Positions 45,601 to 58,027 of a stretch of DNA of 64,000 bases are shown here, piece after piece. The notes below the pieces were generated by a model, which made no database searches, was not told the origin of the DNA, and was given only the letters and a program-made list of their open reading frames with translations. The position numbers were made by a program, and so were the translations under genes. Numbering within the stretch: position 1 is the first letter of the stretch; each line of letters begins with the position of its first letter. Source of the stretch: Nymphaea colorata (Eukaryota; Streptophyta; Magnoliopsida; Nymphaeales; Nymphaeaceae); contig NC_045141.1 of assembly GCF_008831285.2 (NCBI RefSeq), positions 20,704,848-20,768,847 on the forward strand, written 5' to 3'.

Positions 45601-48600
45601 ATATTTGTCATGCGTTTACTTATGAAATTACTCTCTTTCACCATTTTCAATAGGTTTCGTTTTGAGGATTAAAGTGGCTTCCACTCTTGCATAAAGCAAA
45701 CATTTTTTAATTCCTTTTCAGCAGTAATATTCCTCTTACAATTTACATATTTGCTTACAGAAAAGTTCTGCTTGGATTGAAATTCAAGACTCTTTGATCT
45801 AGGATGATGCTACGATATTCAAGATGGGTGCAACAAAAAATTTCAAAATGATTAAGAATTATACTATCCCTTAACCTGATTCCATTTGGCTATCGAAAGT
45901 GCTATGCAATTAATCATCGTTAATGGAAGATAGAAACATACTTCTGTATACAAAAAAGCATAGAAAAATCAATGGCCTTGAAAAACGGTATTGCAATTTT
46001 GTAATTCATTCATAAGATCATAAAAACCAGAGATCTTGGCAAATCAGACCCTTTACAGGATCATCAGGTTGGAGGACAGTTATTAGGTAAAATTTTCTTA
46101 TGGCTTGTGATTTGTATCTTTGGTTGAAAAGCTTGTCAAATTTTACATATTTGGATCAGAAAATTTAAGGTCCTGGGATGGTCCTGAAACTCAAAGGAGA
46201 GTTGAAATTGGCTAATAGACAGCCCTGTTGATGGCCGCTTTTGGTTGTTGTGACCTATAGCTTGACTGTCTTCTCAGTTCACCAAGAAAATCTGATGGAA
46301 CTGACAGTAAGTGTTGGAGATCTATGCAAGTACATTGTGTGTTTATTCGTGAGTATATGTATACATGTATGCGTATGTACTTGTCAACAAATTTGTGATA
46401 TACACAGGTTTATTCATAATCAATTTCTTTGTATTTTTTTTTCTTTTCTGTAATTTTCTTTATCTTTTTCTGTTTTCCTGCTGCAACTATATCCAGCAAG
46501 GAGCTAGCTGCTGGCTAGCTCCAACAGCTAGATAACTGATCATTGGAGCTAGTCCAATGGCTAGCTCATTCAGAACTTCCATATATTCTATGCAACATGT
46601 TTTACAAATGTGAATATATTTTTCAGAGATTTTACCCTACTGTTCTCTTCTTTCTTTTGGCACAATCAGAATGACAGGTAGTTCGCTGGGCCTGTTTTTT
46701 TCAAGTTCGAGTCAAGAAACATGCAATAAAGAGTTTTATTTTCAGTTGGGTGCCTTAGTGCACATTGAGATTTATTTGTTGTTTGCTGTATGGTGAAAAG
46801 ATTCAGTTAACTTCTCCAATCATATCTGGAGATTAACAGTAAGAGGGCATCAGAAAATGACGAGACACCAAAACTTTGAGAAATGGCAGTTGGTGCCAGA
46901 AAACTGAAAGAAGAGCTAGAATTTGCTTTGCCTGATTGGCTATTAGATGACCTAATTACTGGCTGCTGTTGGTTGTAACCTGTGGCCAAGTTTGCTTGTT
47001 TTTATCTTCGAAACCCAAAAAAGCGGCAGTAAGAAAGCAGAAAATCAGGGCAAAGTGGAAGCAAAACAGATTCAGACCCAATGCATATTGGATCTCAAGG
47101 TGACTGATCAGTTGATCTAGAGTTTAGACTGAAGTTTTTGATCATCTTTTGTTGGACCCTGGATTATATCCACAATGTAAAGATCCACGAATTTGGATCA
47201 ATATTCATATAATTTTATCTGGGTAGGTCCAAATTTATGCAAGTGGATCCAGATCCACAGATGCACCTTTTTTCTATTTAAAGGGTTGTAAAGTGGAACT
47301 TTTCTCTAGTTGTCCTTTATTTTCTGTTTTTTGTAGTTCAATTTCCTTGTATTTACCTCCTTTCCTACATTTCCTTTAGTTATTTTCAATTTTAGCAGTT
47401 ATTTCCTTGCATTTCCTTCATACTTAGTTCAGTATCAGTAGCTATTCGAGAGCTTTACTGCACCAGTTTTAGTATCAGAGCTTTATAGTTGTATCATAAC
47501 CTAATAGAAGCAACAGTAAGGATAGTTGAAAATTGAAAAAGGAGGGGATGAGGGAGGGTGAAAAAGTATGGCAGGCTAAATCTGCTCATTTCGCCTAGAA
47601 AACTGCTAGAAATGACTGAGAGAGATTGACAAATGAGGGGGTGCCAAGAAACCTGCTAAGTATGGTACTTAGAGAGAGTAGCAGAGAAATCGAAAATGGC
47701 TTCTTGAATTGGAGTTCATAGAGCATGTCCCAAAAGAACAAACAGATGAAAATATATATAAAAAATTAGATGGTTGTTCAACTAGTCTGTTCTCTTTTGT
47801 GATTAATACTGTCAGGTGTTTGCATTTAAATGTTGCTTATTCAGGCAAATGGATTCTCATGCTATGCTTCTAAACACTGTTTAGTTAAATAACTTAAATC
47901 TGTCCATTTTGTGAACCATTGAGTAGTCATCTCAGATTAGATGATTGTGGAATTAACATTTATCAATTTTCTCTCATGCCATATTAATCTTTGTAGGTTG
48001 AACTGCAAGTGGAGTTGCAGAATCTTGCAAATGAGATGTCTCCAATGTATAACCACAAGCACAACTGTTATGAACTGCATAATGAATTTGTAAATGAACG
48101 ACACCTTGAACTTGGGACTATGAAAAGGGAGGTGCACGAAGAAGAACAACTTGAGGTAAGTCTTTTTCTTCTCAAGATTAATGTGGTACTCTTGGTTGTG
48201 TCAACTGCCACTAAGGATTTGCGAGCTTATTCTCTGTGATTGCCACTTCTCATTCAGTCAGTGGATTTGCATGGAAGTAATAGTGTTGTTCTGTTATCTT
48301 GTGGTTAAAACATTCATATTCTTGATGTGTGTGCGTGTGTGTGTGGGAGAGAGAGAGAGAGAGAGAGAGAGAGTTGGAGGGAAGCAGGTAACTTATAGTA
48401 CAAAGTGGACATCCATGAGTGTTTATTATTCAATAACAAACAATTTTTTTTATGCTAAATTCCCACTCTTATTATATGGTAGAAGTATGAATATTATTGA
48501 GTTCTGATTATGTATTCTCTTAAAATTTCCTTTTTTTCTCTTTGGTGCAGCTGCTTCGCCTTGAGATCACTGCGTGTCATGAAACATTTGCAGATGCTAG

Positions 48601-51600
48601 AAACATGTATGAAACTAAGATCTCAGACTTGTTGAGACAACTTGAAGATGAAAACACGAAGTACAAAATCTTAGAAAAAGAATTTATATTCATGAAACAT
48701 CTGACTGATCAAGAATCATCAAGAAAGGTATGCTAAAATGTGGTCTTTTCAATTTTCTATTCCTTTTTTAATGTTTGGGCCTTTGGGGCTCATTGTTTAT
48801 TGGACCAGCTAGCAGCTGCACGGGTAAATAAATTCAATTTTTTATGGCTTATTATTAGATGTAAGTCATGTGAACCACTTATACAATTAAATGGCATTAC
48901 AGGTCAACCAATACATTAACTTTAAATCGTTTAGGGATCAGCCAAAATTATTAGAAATTATTTTCCAAAAAATAAATGACAAATGTGTTAAAACACTTAA
49001 AAATAAAAATTCTAGAATGTTTTGAAGCATAGTTAAACAGTTGACATGTGGCACTCTTGAATCAACCACAGGTTTGACTCAGTTTGCTACCTATTTGTTT
49101 CGAATCATCCAACTCATGCCGGTTCTGATAACATTGCTTGTACAAGCGTAAAATTTGAATAGCAAGTAAACTTCTTTCTTCTACCTGTGCTTTGCATCCA
49201 GTTCTCATAATAGAAATCACTAGATAATGAACATGCTCATATTTTTTTATTTTGAATCAATTAGAGATGGTTAATATTTCTACTATGCCTTTGCGTAATG
49301 ATATCTTATATACATCTCCAAAGACATTCTGTTCCTTGTTTTTCCTAAATATCAGAAGCTTGTCCAACCTTCTGAATATTTTCAGCACTTAGCCTTTTGC
49401 TTTTCTTGTTCTGTAAAGCTGTTTTTCCTCCTACCCTTCTGGGACATTTTATGATAATTCAAGATGCTGCCTTTATTATGTACGAACATCATCATATTTA
49501 ATAAGATAGAAGTTGTGTTTTTGTGGTTTTTTCCTTTCTCTTATTGTGTGGATTCTGGTCCATAATACTCGTTAGGAGTTCAAATTTCAAACATGGCAGG
49601 CAGAGCACTACAGCCTTATGCAGCATGCTAGTATTTTGGAATTTATAAAATTTTAGAAAATGCCATTTTCCCCCCTCCAATTCCTATGCAAATTTTTGAT
49701 GATTTCCCGATTCGTTCCCTTTTATTTTCCTTACAGGCTTACATGCACTTACAAAAAATCTTATTTTTGTAAAATTGCAAACCTTCACAAATATTTCCAA
49801 CAAGCTTCACAAATATATCACTCAAAGTAATTGTTCACTTCAAAATTACTCAAGAACTCATTAATCACACTTAAAAAGGATCCACACCTACAAATACGAA
49901 GGGGCTTTTATTATACCTATAATAACATAAAAGGGTGCAAATCACTTAAATTATCATAAATACCATTCTCAAGCTTGTTCTAGACAAATGTTACAGAAAC
50001 ATGACATTTTCATTTTAATGTTTTTTTTTAAATATTAAGACTTTTTTTAATGGTTCGTCATTGCTTGTTTTTTCTCTTTCTATTGTGTTTCTTAAAAAAT
50101 GGTGTTATTTTTAACGATGATATACACCTTAAAGGGTATATAGCTTGTGTAGCAATAAGTGGAATAGCTCGAGCTCATTTGAGGCTTGACTTGTTTAAGC
50201 TTGGCTTGAGCTTAACCTGTAAGATAAATGAGATGAGTTTAATCCAGTACTTTAATCTGGACTAATTAACAAGCAAATCTCAAAAACTTATTTAAGCTTG
50301 ATTAGACTCATTAATGTATAGATAATTTTTTCTACACATTTTGTAGGGCATGGCTTTGGTGCAGTTGTGCCCTTTCTATCCCTTTGTAAAAGAGGTTTCA
50401 AATTCAAACCCCCTTGTTGACATGGCCCTTTTACATTGAAAAAAAAAAAAAAATCTTTCTAAGTTTAGCTTAACTTGGACGCAGCAAGGCAGAGCTTTAG
50501 CTGTCAAACTCAAACTCCAACAGCCCTAGCTTGGTTTGAGCTTGGGTCATGTGCAGCCAGACATAAAGCGATTGGGAGTGTCCCATGGCCAGCTGGACTT
50601 GCTGTTGTACATTCCCAACATCTAGCTTTTATGTTATAATAATACCCTTTGGGTAAAATGGAAAGATTTACAAATCATGTACATTGAACTATTTTCAAAT
50701 GTGTATATGTGCATTTGTATGTGTGGGTTCCACTTCTATAACCCTTCTTGGCAGTTTCATATGCATTTGTACATACTGATATGCCAAGCATAATTGTGTC
50801 AATTTTTATCTTACTCTCGATGTCTTTTTTGCTATTTTCCCCCCATTTTTCAATACTATGATTTGAATTCAGATCCAAGAACAAACTGAATTGGATGAAA
50901 CAAGGAAAAGCTTAAAGGAGTTGCGCATGCTATATGAACGCACTTTGAGAGACATTCAACTACTAAAGTTGGAAAATGAAGGGTCACTAGTTTCCCAGGT
51001 AATCATTGTGGTACTTTAATTATCTTTTTTCATGTTCAATATGGATTCCTCGTAGATACAAATCAAATATTATGATAGTACTAGAAAATACAAACTCAGT
51101 ATTTGACCATTCAATATATGGCAGTTTTAGGTCTGCCTTTTCTTTTTTGCTCACTCATGTTTTCTGTTTCTTTTGAAGGCAAATCTCAGTGAGCAAAAAG
51201 AAATGCTGCAGAAAAAACTTTCTGCTTCTGTATTAGAACGAGAACATTTGCAAGAAGAACTTGCTAAACTGAAGAATTCTATGCTTATTGGTAGCTCCAA
51301 CTGTGAGGTTTGTCGTATTTCTACAATGAGGAAGACTGTCATTATACTTTGTATATCGCTGGATAAACTTACTAGGTTTCAAATGTTTTGCAGGTCACAA
51401 GATCTCATGGTAAAGAAAATACTGATCAGTTTGCGTGGGGAATAGAGAATCACTCAGGCAAATTTAGGTCTTACCAATCAAGAGATACTATTTCCATTCA
51501 AAGGGCTACCATCACAAAGATATTTGAGGAAGGCAAGGCCAGCGCATACTTTTAGAACTGTCGCACTTTTAACAAATATTTCTGTATGTCTAATGGATTT

Positions 51601-54600
51601 TTACATGTACTCAGTTGGACTGCAAAAAATAGTAGCTTTATTGCGGTCCGAAGACTTGGATGTGCAAATCCATGCAGCCAAGGTGGTGGCAAACCTTGCT
51701 TCTGAAGGTACTATTTTTGCTTCATATTTGAGGTGAAGATGTCCTATTTTGGTTTCTCTTTTCTGCTATTACCAATCATTCTCTTGAGTGCAATTTGATG
51801 ATTTTTGAGCCAGATATTTGGTAAGGGTATCTGTTGTTTGTCTCGTACTCTTTACTGGTCTGTTCTTCCTTTAGGTGACCAAATTTCTTTGTGACAGAAA
51901 AATTTTATTCACTTTAGTTTATTTAAAGTTAAACTTTGAAAATATCTGACTCGATATGAGGACATTTTTGCTAGAATAAACTGCATGTTTGTTCTTTAGT
52001 TTCCAACTTGAGAAAAATTCCAGATGCAAACCAGGAGAAGATTGTTAACGAGGGAGGTCTGGATGTTCTTCTCTTGCTGTTGGATTCTCAAAATGAGACA
52101 ATTCGTCGAGTTGCTTCTGGTGCTATTGCAAATTTGGCAATGAATGGTAAGCCTTCTCCTGTTGAGGGCAGCTTACTTTATCAAAATAAGTTATGCCATA
52201 ACCTTTCTTTCTGAGAGTTGCTAGAGCACTACCTCCTAATTGGAATCACTATCCTCTGTATTAGCAGTTCTCAAATGTAAATAAAATAGAGTGGTCATTT
52301 TATTGGTTAGAGAAACTAATAACATAATATGGAGTAACCATTACATTAACTATGGTAATCCTATCACCAAGTAGCTGTTCAGTTTGTGGGCATGCATATT
52401 ATGCACATGCGCTTCTGAAGCTTGATTTAGGAATAAAAATCGTAAATTTTTGTTTGGCATTATACTGCCACCACAAGCAGTGAAAGCTTGAAGACTGTGA
52501 AGAGGAGAGTACAAGCCCTATGGGTTTGCTCTTTTTCCAACTTCAATGCTGCATCGGCAGGTAAGATTGCCTGTCCAGCATGGTGAACACAACTTACTGG
52601 TTTCCTTCAATTTGTGGGTTAGCAGCCAGCTATTTTAGTTTAATAGGTTCATAAAGATGTCCAGAAATTCTCCAAAGGAATGAAGATAAGCAAGATAATG
52701 TGCCAAAATACAAGGCACAAAGAGCATAAAGAACACAAGGCACAGACAGTTGGTGTGCAGTTAGGCACAAAGCTGGAAGCTCTTATTGAAAAAATAGAAC
52801 TACAAAAATGAAGAAAAAAGGAGGAAATCCTCACAAGGATGAAGAATAGAGCAGAGGTGCCATCTATTTATGGAGGGCAGCAATGGGCTAGCCATTTGGG
52901 TAACTCAATGCTGCCTATTGCAGCTTAGAAAATGAAAAATACAAAAATAAAGTTGGAAATGAAAATATGCAAATCATTCCTACACATGTACTATATATTT
53001 ATAAATACATATACACATATATTCAATAATATGCAAGTGCACACATTGAAAAATACAATGTATATATGAACAAACATAAGTTATACTTGCAAATATGTCA
53101 TAGATGTTTGAACAAGGTTATGGTACCATGGGCGTATAGGTCATCACTGAGATGATTTCTTTTACTCCAGAAAACAATCAAGCTCTGATAATGTGCAAAG
53201 GTGGTGCACGTTTGTTATCAAATATGGCCTCGAAGACAGATGATTCTCAGACTCAGCGAATGGTGGCTGGTGCTATTGCAAATCTGTGTGGAAATGGTAT
53301 GAACAAATTTTTATATACTGGTTCATTTTTTTTATTGCTTGAATGGGGATATAATCCAAACATCTAATCATGATTTGAGCTTGATTTTTTCCATGTTGCT
53401 TCCTCTCAAATTGTTTCAATTCATTCTCTGCCAACACAATGATTCTTCTTTGATGTTGGTGTAATTTGTTCCTGAAGCTTGCTCTATTTCTCTTATCCTC
53501 TTTGTGTATGTCTGGATCTATATCTCAAACATGTCTTTCTGATAACAAATGCTCTGGTGGTTTGGAAAGTTTTGTTTTATGTGATTGTTTTTCTGCACCT
53601 TTTAACTGCAAGCAGTATATGTTCATAAGTGTGCATAATTATATTGTGTCTGGATTAACTTTGTAAATAGCCGTTCCCAATTTTATTTTCCATGAAGGAC
53701 TCATTTTTTGTAAATATATCTAGATGTCCTAGTAGCATTTTTTGCCCTGCAGAAAAATCCGTGCTTTTATTTGGATATATGTTTTTTAGAATTCATGTTG
53801 GTGCCTGTGATGTAACTGTTGTCAGTAGAGAGTCTAGAGACCTGTTCCTCTGGTGGGCATATTATTCTGCATCTTAAAAATGTTATATATGCATCTTGTA
53901 TACCTCTTCTTCTTTTATTGTTTTTTCATATTTTATTTGCCAAAGAATAATCCTTTTGCTAATTTGGCAGAAAAATTGCATGCTAAACTGAAAGAGGATG
54001 GTGGCATAAAGGCACTTCTAGAAATGGCCAGATCTGGACACAAAGATGTAATAGCACAAGTTGCTAGAGGATTTGCAAACTTCGCTAAATGTGAATCTCG
54101 GGGAGGTATAACGGGGTTGTTCTGGCATGAACTCTTGAATTAGTTTGATCCTTTTCAGAAAGGGTGCACTTCCACCTTATGATAATGTAATATAACTTGC
54201 ATTATTGTGTTTAATGCTTAAAAGGTGAAAATCACTGAGAAAAAATACAGCAGATTGAATTTGTCTGCATATTTTGTTATGATCTTCATCGCGAGCATTA
54301 GAATAATAAATAAATGTTTAAAACATCTATGAAGAGTGAGAGAAAGGTATTCTTCAAAGTTGTCTGTGGAAACAGATGCACTTAGGTCCATTATGCATAT
54401 ATTACCCTAACAAATATGCATGTAATTTCTAATCCATATTCTATGCTTTCTCTAGAATAGCTTTGGTGGTGGCAATTTGCATATTTTGTTATGAAGGAGT
54501 TTCTTGGAAGGTGTCACATATGCACATGCAGAAATATACATGCATATATATTTTCATGTGTATTTATGTGATTACATGTATCTGTACATATATGTATGTA

Positions 54601-54648
54601 TATAAACTGAAGTATGCATAGAAGAAAGTAAAATGAGACATATATATA

Positions 54649-54687
<39 letters not shown>

Positions 54688-57005
54688 CTTCTAAACTCTT
54701 TTTGGGAATGGAAACCATGTTCACCTCCTAACATTTCAAGATGGATAGCTATCATTAGAGAGATGCATACTAAACAGAGGCACTGCATATGAAGCATCCT
54801 GTGTGCGTGTGTGTATGTAATGTGAACAAAATTATGTGATGGCTTTGACACCACAATAGCTTACATATATATGTTGCGTTACAAGTTATATTTTATTCTA
54901 AGGTTGTCCTGAAAAATGAAAATGATCTATTATTATGGTAGTAGGTTTAATCAACTTCCATGCATGAAACTTGAAATTTGATATGGTGATAAATGGATTG
55001 CTGACAAGTTAGATTTGTAATGGATGAATAAAGCAGTCTTCAGAAAAGTCCAGAAGGCATGTAGGGCTGACATTAATGCATGAAAATAATAAATAAATCA
55101 TGTTAAATATGATCCCGAGGTTAAGCTTCCTTTTGAAGGTTCGGTTTACGTTGATTAAGTGTCCACCACCATATGTTGTATATACAGAGTGCTGCATGCA
55201 CACCTCAATCTACACGGTCAGTGCTGCATGCACACCTCAATCTACACGGTCACTAGTTCAACTATATGACAGGTCATGGACATATTATTGAGATGCATAT
55301 CACAATTGTCGAAAACGTTTCTACAGGTTCCAGGAATGGTCAGTCACTACTCATTGAAGATGGTGCTCTTACTTGGATAATTGTGAATGTGTATTGCAGC
55401 TCAGCATCAATCAGGCGTCATGTTGAACTTGCACTTTGCCATTTGGCTCAACATGGTGAGCTATCACTTTTGGTTTGCTATACCTAAATACAAGTCCTAT
55501 GTGGGTACATTTATTGAGAGATTCAATAGCATGCATGCTCTTTTGAAAATTCTGTTGACCTTTGAATATCTCTTACATGGGAATGCAGAATGAAAATTCA
55601 GGTCCTTTTTTTTTTGCTTTTGTTTTTTATGGATTGTTCTTTTTCAAACTAGTATACTTCGGTTTATTGTCTGGTGCAGTCATTGCTATACATTTTTTTT
55701 GCAAGAAGTAACCTTATGTCAGGTTTCGGCTCAAGGAAGTAATGATTTGAACTTTATCACATCAATCTAGATTTGATATTGGCTTATTGATGGGGATTCC
55801 TGAATATGATAGAAAAGCAAGAAACGTTCAATACCTCAAAAATTTGATGATAAGGAAGAAGAAAATAACTCTTGTAATTTATCTCTGGCAACATTACACC
55901 AATGTGTGAAGGATATGAGGAGCATAATGAGATCACTTTGAGAATCCAATAAGGGACTAACAGTGAGGTGCCCCATTGTGTACCACGTAGAAAAGGAGCA
56001 CAAGTCGTACAAAAAGGATAAAACAAGTTGAAAAGTAAAGGGAAAATGACTGACACAAACTTATTTAGGAGTTCCTGGATAAATATCCATAGCAAATCTT
56101 CCATTAATGTGGATCTTGTAGAAAATTGTAACCTTTTCCTCTGCCTGCCACTTCCTATTCTATGGCTTACACAAACTTATTTGGGAGTTTCTGGATAAAT
56201 ATCCATAAAGGATGTTCATGAATGTGGATCTTGTAGAAATTGTAACCCTTTTTCCTCTGCCTGCCACTTCCTGTTCTCTTTGTCATAGAGTTCTTTACTC
56301 TATGTTTGCTATGTTTTTTCATGGGGTAGGTTAAATAAACTATGCAGGGACGGTATCACTTACCTGTTCATGCTGAACATGATAGATATAGGAATTTACA
56401 GAATTGAGGACTGTATAGCATGAGAAGTTTCCTTTCCATTAAAGGCAAAGGAAGTTATGATGTTTTTCCTCCACTTCGGTGCCTATCCATCCTTATCATA
56501 GAGCATGATTCTTCATGCTACTTGAAATTTTATCTTCATCTTTCCAATTTTTGGGACAGCTTTGAGTGGCTCATTTGTTCAGTCGGTAAATATCTCGAGA
56601 GGATCAGTTCATGGCCCATGTTCATAAATAAAGGTAAGTAGCTATATGTTTATAACTATACGGTTATGAAGCACAAATGCTTGACGACTTAGAGAAAGGC
56701 CTACTCATGTATATTTCATAATCATCCCTATATTCCCACGGTAATATGCATCTTACATGCTTACAGTAGGTATGTGTGTAATAGTTTTCATTTATTCATT
56801 TACCTATGCAATAAATGACACCTTTGTATGGTCACTATTTTTTGCAGAAGAAAATGCAAAATCTATAATTTCCGGTGGAGCAATAAAGGAGCTGATCCGT
56901 ATAGCACATGAATCTATTCGAGAAGATACACGGAACCTTGCAAAAAGGGCTCTGAACACAAATACAACATTGCGTGCTGAAATGCAGAGACTCGGTTCCC
57001 TTTGA
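32518..57005 (+). CDS. ARK: Armadillo-repeat kinesin (ARK, KIN-U family)
   Basis: Plant kinesin with an N-terminal motor, a coiled coil and C-terminal armadillo repeats; relatives act on cortical microtubules and nuclear movement in root hairs. My 21 exons: 32518-32674, 34152-34246, 34903-35025, 38813-38998, 40360-40581, 40720-40867, 41713-41862, 43149-43237, 44212-44424, 44511-44645, 47997-48155, 48551-48727, 50873-50998, 51179-51307, 51394-51532, 51615-51707, 52024-52146, 53171-53296, 53971-54105, 55327-55455 and 56848-57005. The phases join exactly, giving 1003 aa. Residues 1-52 are basic and Ser/Pro-rich. The motor (53-400) has P-loop GQTGSGKT 139-146, switch I NTESSRSH 250-257 and switch II DLAGSE 300-305. 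A coiled coil spans about 400-700; armadillo repeats about 745-990. A KEN tripeptide at 710-712 could be a degradation signal. Intron 15 is GC-AG. I cannot decide among KIN-UA, UB and UC. Confidence 0.95.
32675..34151 (+). other. Kinesin intron 1
   Basis: The phase of exon 1 (one base left over) is matched by the acceptor CTCCAG at 34151 and gives the conserved GRVRVAV start of the motor. An acceptor TATAG at 34113 would put the frame out unless another small exon exists. No other exon seen. Confidence 0.65.
36209..36260. repeat. (CA)n(TA)n microsatellite
   Basis: CA run to about 36234 continuing as AT to 36260, then GCGCGCG and GT runs. Confidence 0.95.
36385..36442. repeat. (AT)n microsatellite
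   Basis: About 58 bases of uninterrupted AT in kinesin intron 3. Confidence 0.95.
36500..36700 (+). repeat. LTR-like remnant in kinesin intron 3
   Basis: Contains TATAAATAAGGGACTAAGTC, a TATA-like box followed about 80 bp later by TTCTTCAATATAATTCTG, an arrangement common in LTRs. It has the same T-rich leader and CAGC/CTAGCTG-type motifs as the piece at 46430-46620. Termini are not defined. Confidence 0.4.
37326..37383. repeat. 29-bp tandem repeat, two copies
   Basis: Copies at 37326-37354 and 37355-37383 differ only at the last base; a third copy starts but stops after seven bases. Confidence 0.92.
38268..38305. repeat. A-rich AAAGAA repeat
   Basis: Several AAAAAG units in a row within kinesin intron 3. 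Confidence 0.85.
39633..39664. repeat. (TA)n microsatellite
   Basis: About 32 bases of TA in kinesin intron 4; more interrupted TA lies at 39900-39970. Confidence 0.92.
44646..47996 (+). other. Kinesin intron 10 (3.4 kb) with transposon remnants
   Basis: Separates two coiled-coil exons in phase 0. It carries an LTR-like piece at about 46430-46620 and a second at about 46980-47490 that ends in a primer-site-like TAGTATCAGAGC. No exon was recognised in it. Confidence 0.8.
46980..47490 (+). repeat. Degraded LTR retrotransposon fragment
   Basis: T-rich, LTR-like sequence ends at about 47470 and is followed by TAGTATCAGAGCTTT, one base off the usual TGGTATCAGAGC primer-binding site. A TATTTAAAGGGTTG near 47275 may be a decayed TATA region. 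No gag or pol follows. Confidence 0.45.
48345..48373. repeat. (GA)n microsatellite
   Basis: GT run followed by a GA run in kinesin intron 11. Confidence 0.9.
48728..50872 (+). other. Kinesin intron 12 (2.1 kb)
   Basis: AT-rich, with no defined repeat or exon. Exon frames on both sides are in phase 0. Confidence 0.8.
51533..51614 (+). other. Kinesin intron 15, GC-AG type, 82 bp
   Basis: The exon ends GAGGAAG and the intron begins GCAAGG rather than GT; it ends TACTCAG. The join gives [15 protein letters not shown], the conserved start of the armadillo region, and the phase fits (one base plus two). AG|GCAAG is the typical form of the minor GC-AG class. Confidence 0.85.
54642..54682. repeat. 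(AT)n microsatellite
   Basis: AT run in kinesin intron 19, with one early interruption. Confidence 0.92.
55188..55251. repeat. Perfect 32-bp tandem duplication
   Basis: Copies at 55188-55219 and 55220-55251 are identical, each starting AGTGCTGCATGCACACC. It lies 75 bp before kinesin exon 20. Confidence 0.95.
56053..56280. repeat. Direct repeat of about 111 bp, two copies
   Basis: Copies begin ACACAAACTTATTT at 56053 and 56169 and both end CTGCCTGCCACTTCCT. They differ by several substitutions and small indels. It lies in kinesin intron 20. Confidence 0.88.
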
Positions 57006-58027
57006 TACAAGACACAAGGTTTTCGTCGAGGTTCAGAAGCTATTAAAGCATCTCATTTGTTGATTACATCAGATTTTTTTTTCCCCTCTTTATGAAAAGC
57101 CATTGGTTTCAATGTATTTTCTCATTGCATTACATTTGGCTTGGGGAGCCAACAAACTGCAATAAGATTTAATATCGAGTAATTTTTTAGCCTTGATTTC
57201 ATGTACAGGAGAAAATCTTTTGCTTACTAATAACAAATTTTGTCAAATTGATTGGTCCATTGGTGCAAGTCATGAGAGCGTACGTGCGCTTATGCGTGTT
57301 TGTTTGTTCTTAGTGTTGGATAGGACATAACCATGTGTGCCTCTCGAAGTTTTTACAGGTGAAAGTAACCCCACCGTCCTCAAAAGCTTACTTCTCTTGC
57401 CTGGCATGTACATAACGAAATTGATACTGTTTTTTGGTTTTTTTCGTTCAAATAAGGAATACTTGCAAATCTAGGGCGGATCTTTGCAGGTTTTAATCTT
57501 GTGAAATCTTGCAACCCTAAATAGCACTGCGAACTGCAATCACAGATCACATGGCATAGAGTAATAAAAGTGAGACCAGACCATGCTGGTTTAATCTGCA
57601 GAAACTATGATTGCTTCTCGAGCAGTGTTTCGGAAATGAAAGATCCTTCAACCGCAGACATGGAGACTCTTTCCGACTGACCAGAACCACCTCTCCCTAA
57701 TTATGATACTAGCACATGGATGTCTGAAAATTTAGCTGTTCCTTTATTGATGTTTCCATAGCACATAAACAAAGCAGTTCAACTAAACCTGAATATCAGA
57801 ATGACCTTTCAAAACTACGTAGTTCAGGTACATTTGAACATGATCATTCTCCAACATATTTTCTTCTGACAATGGATTTTTGTCACTGTGCTTCTCCCCT
57901 ACTGTAAATCGCCATGAATGGAGTGTAACTTATGGCAGTTGTAAGAACAATTTTGTTGCGGGAGACGGTCACCATCGGATGGAGTCCCTCCCTTGCGCAT
58001 TTCACGCTCATGTAGCACTAGACAACG
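57006..58027. other. Intergenic region between convergent genes
   Basis: Holds the 3' ends of the kinesin (plus) and the DUF4079 gene (minus). I see no further gene or notable repeat. Confidence 0.6.
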
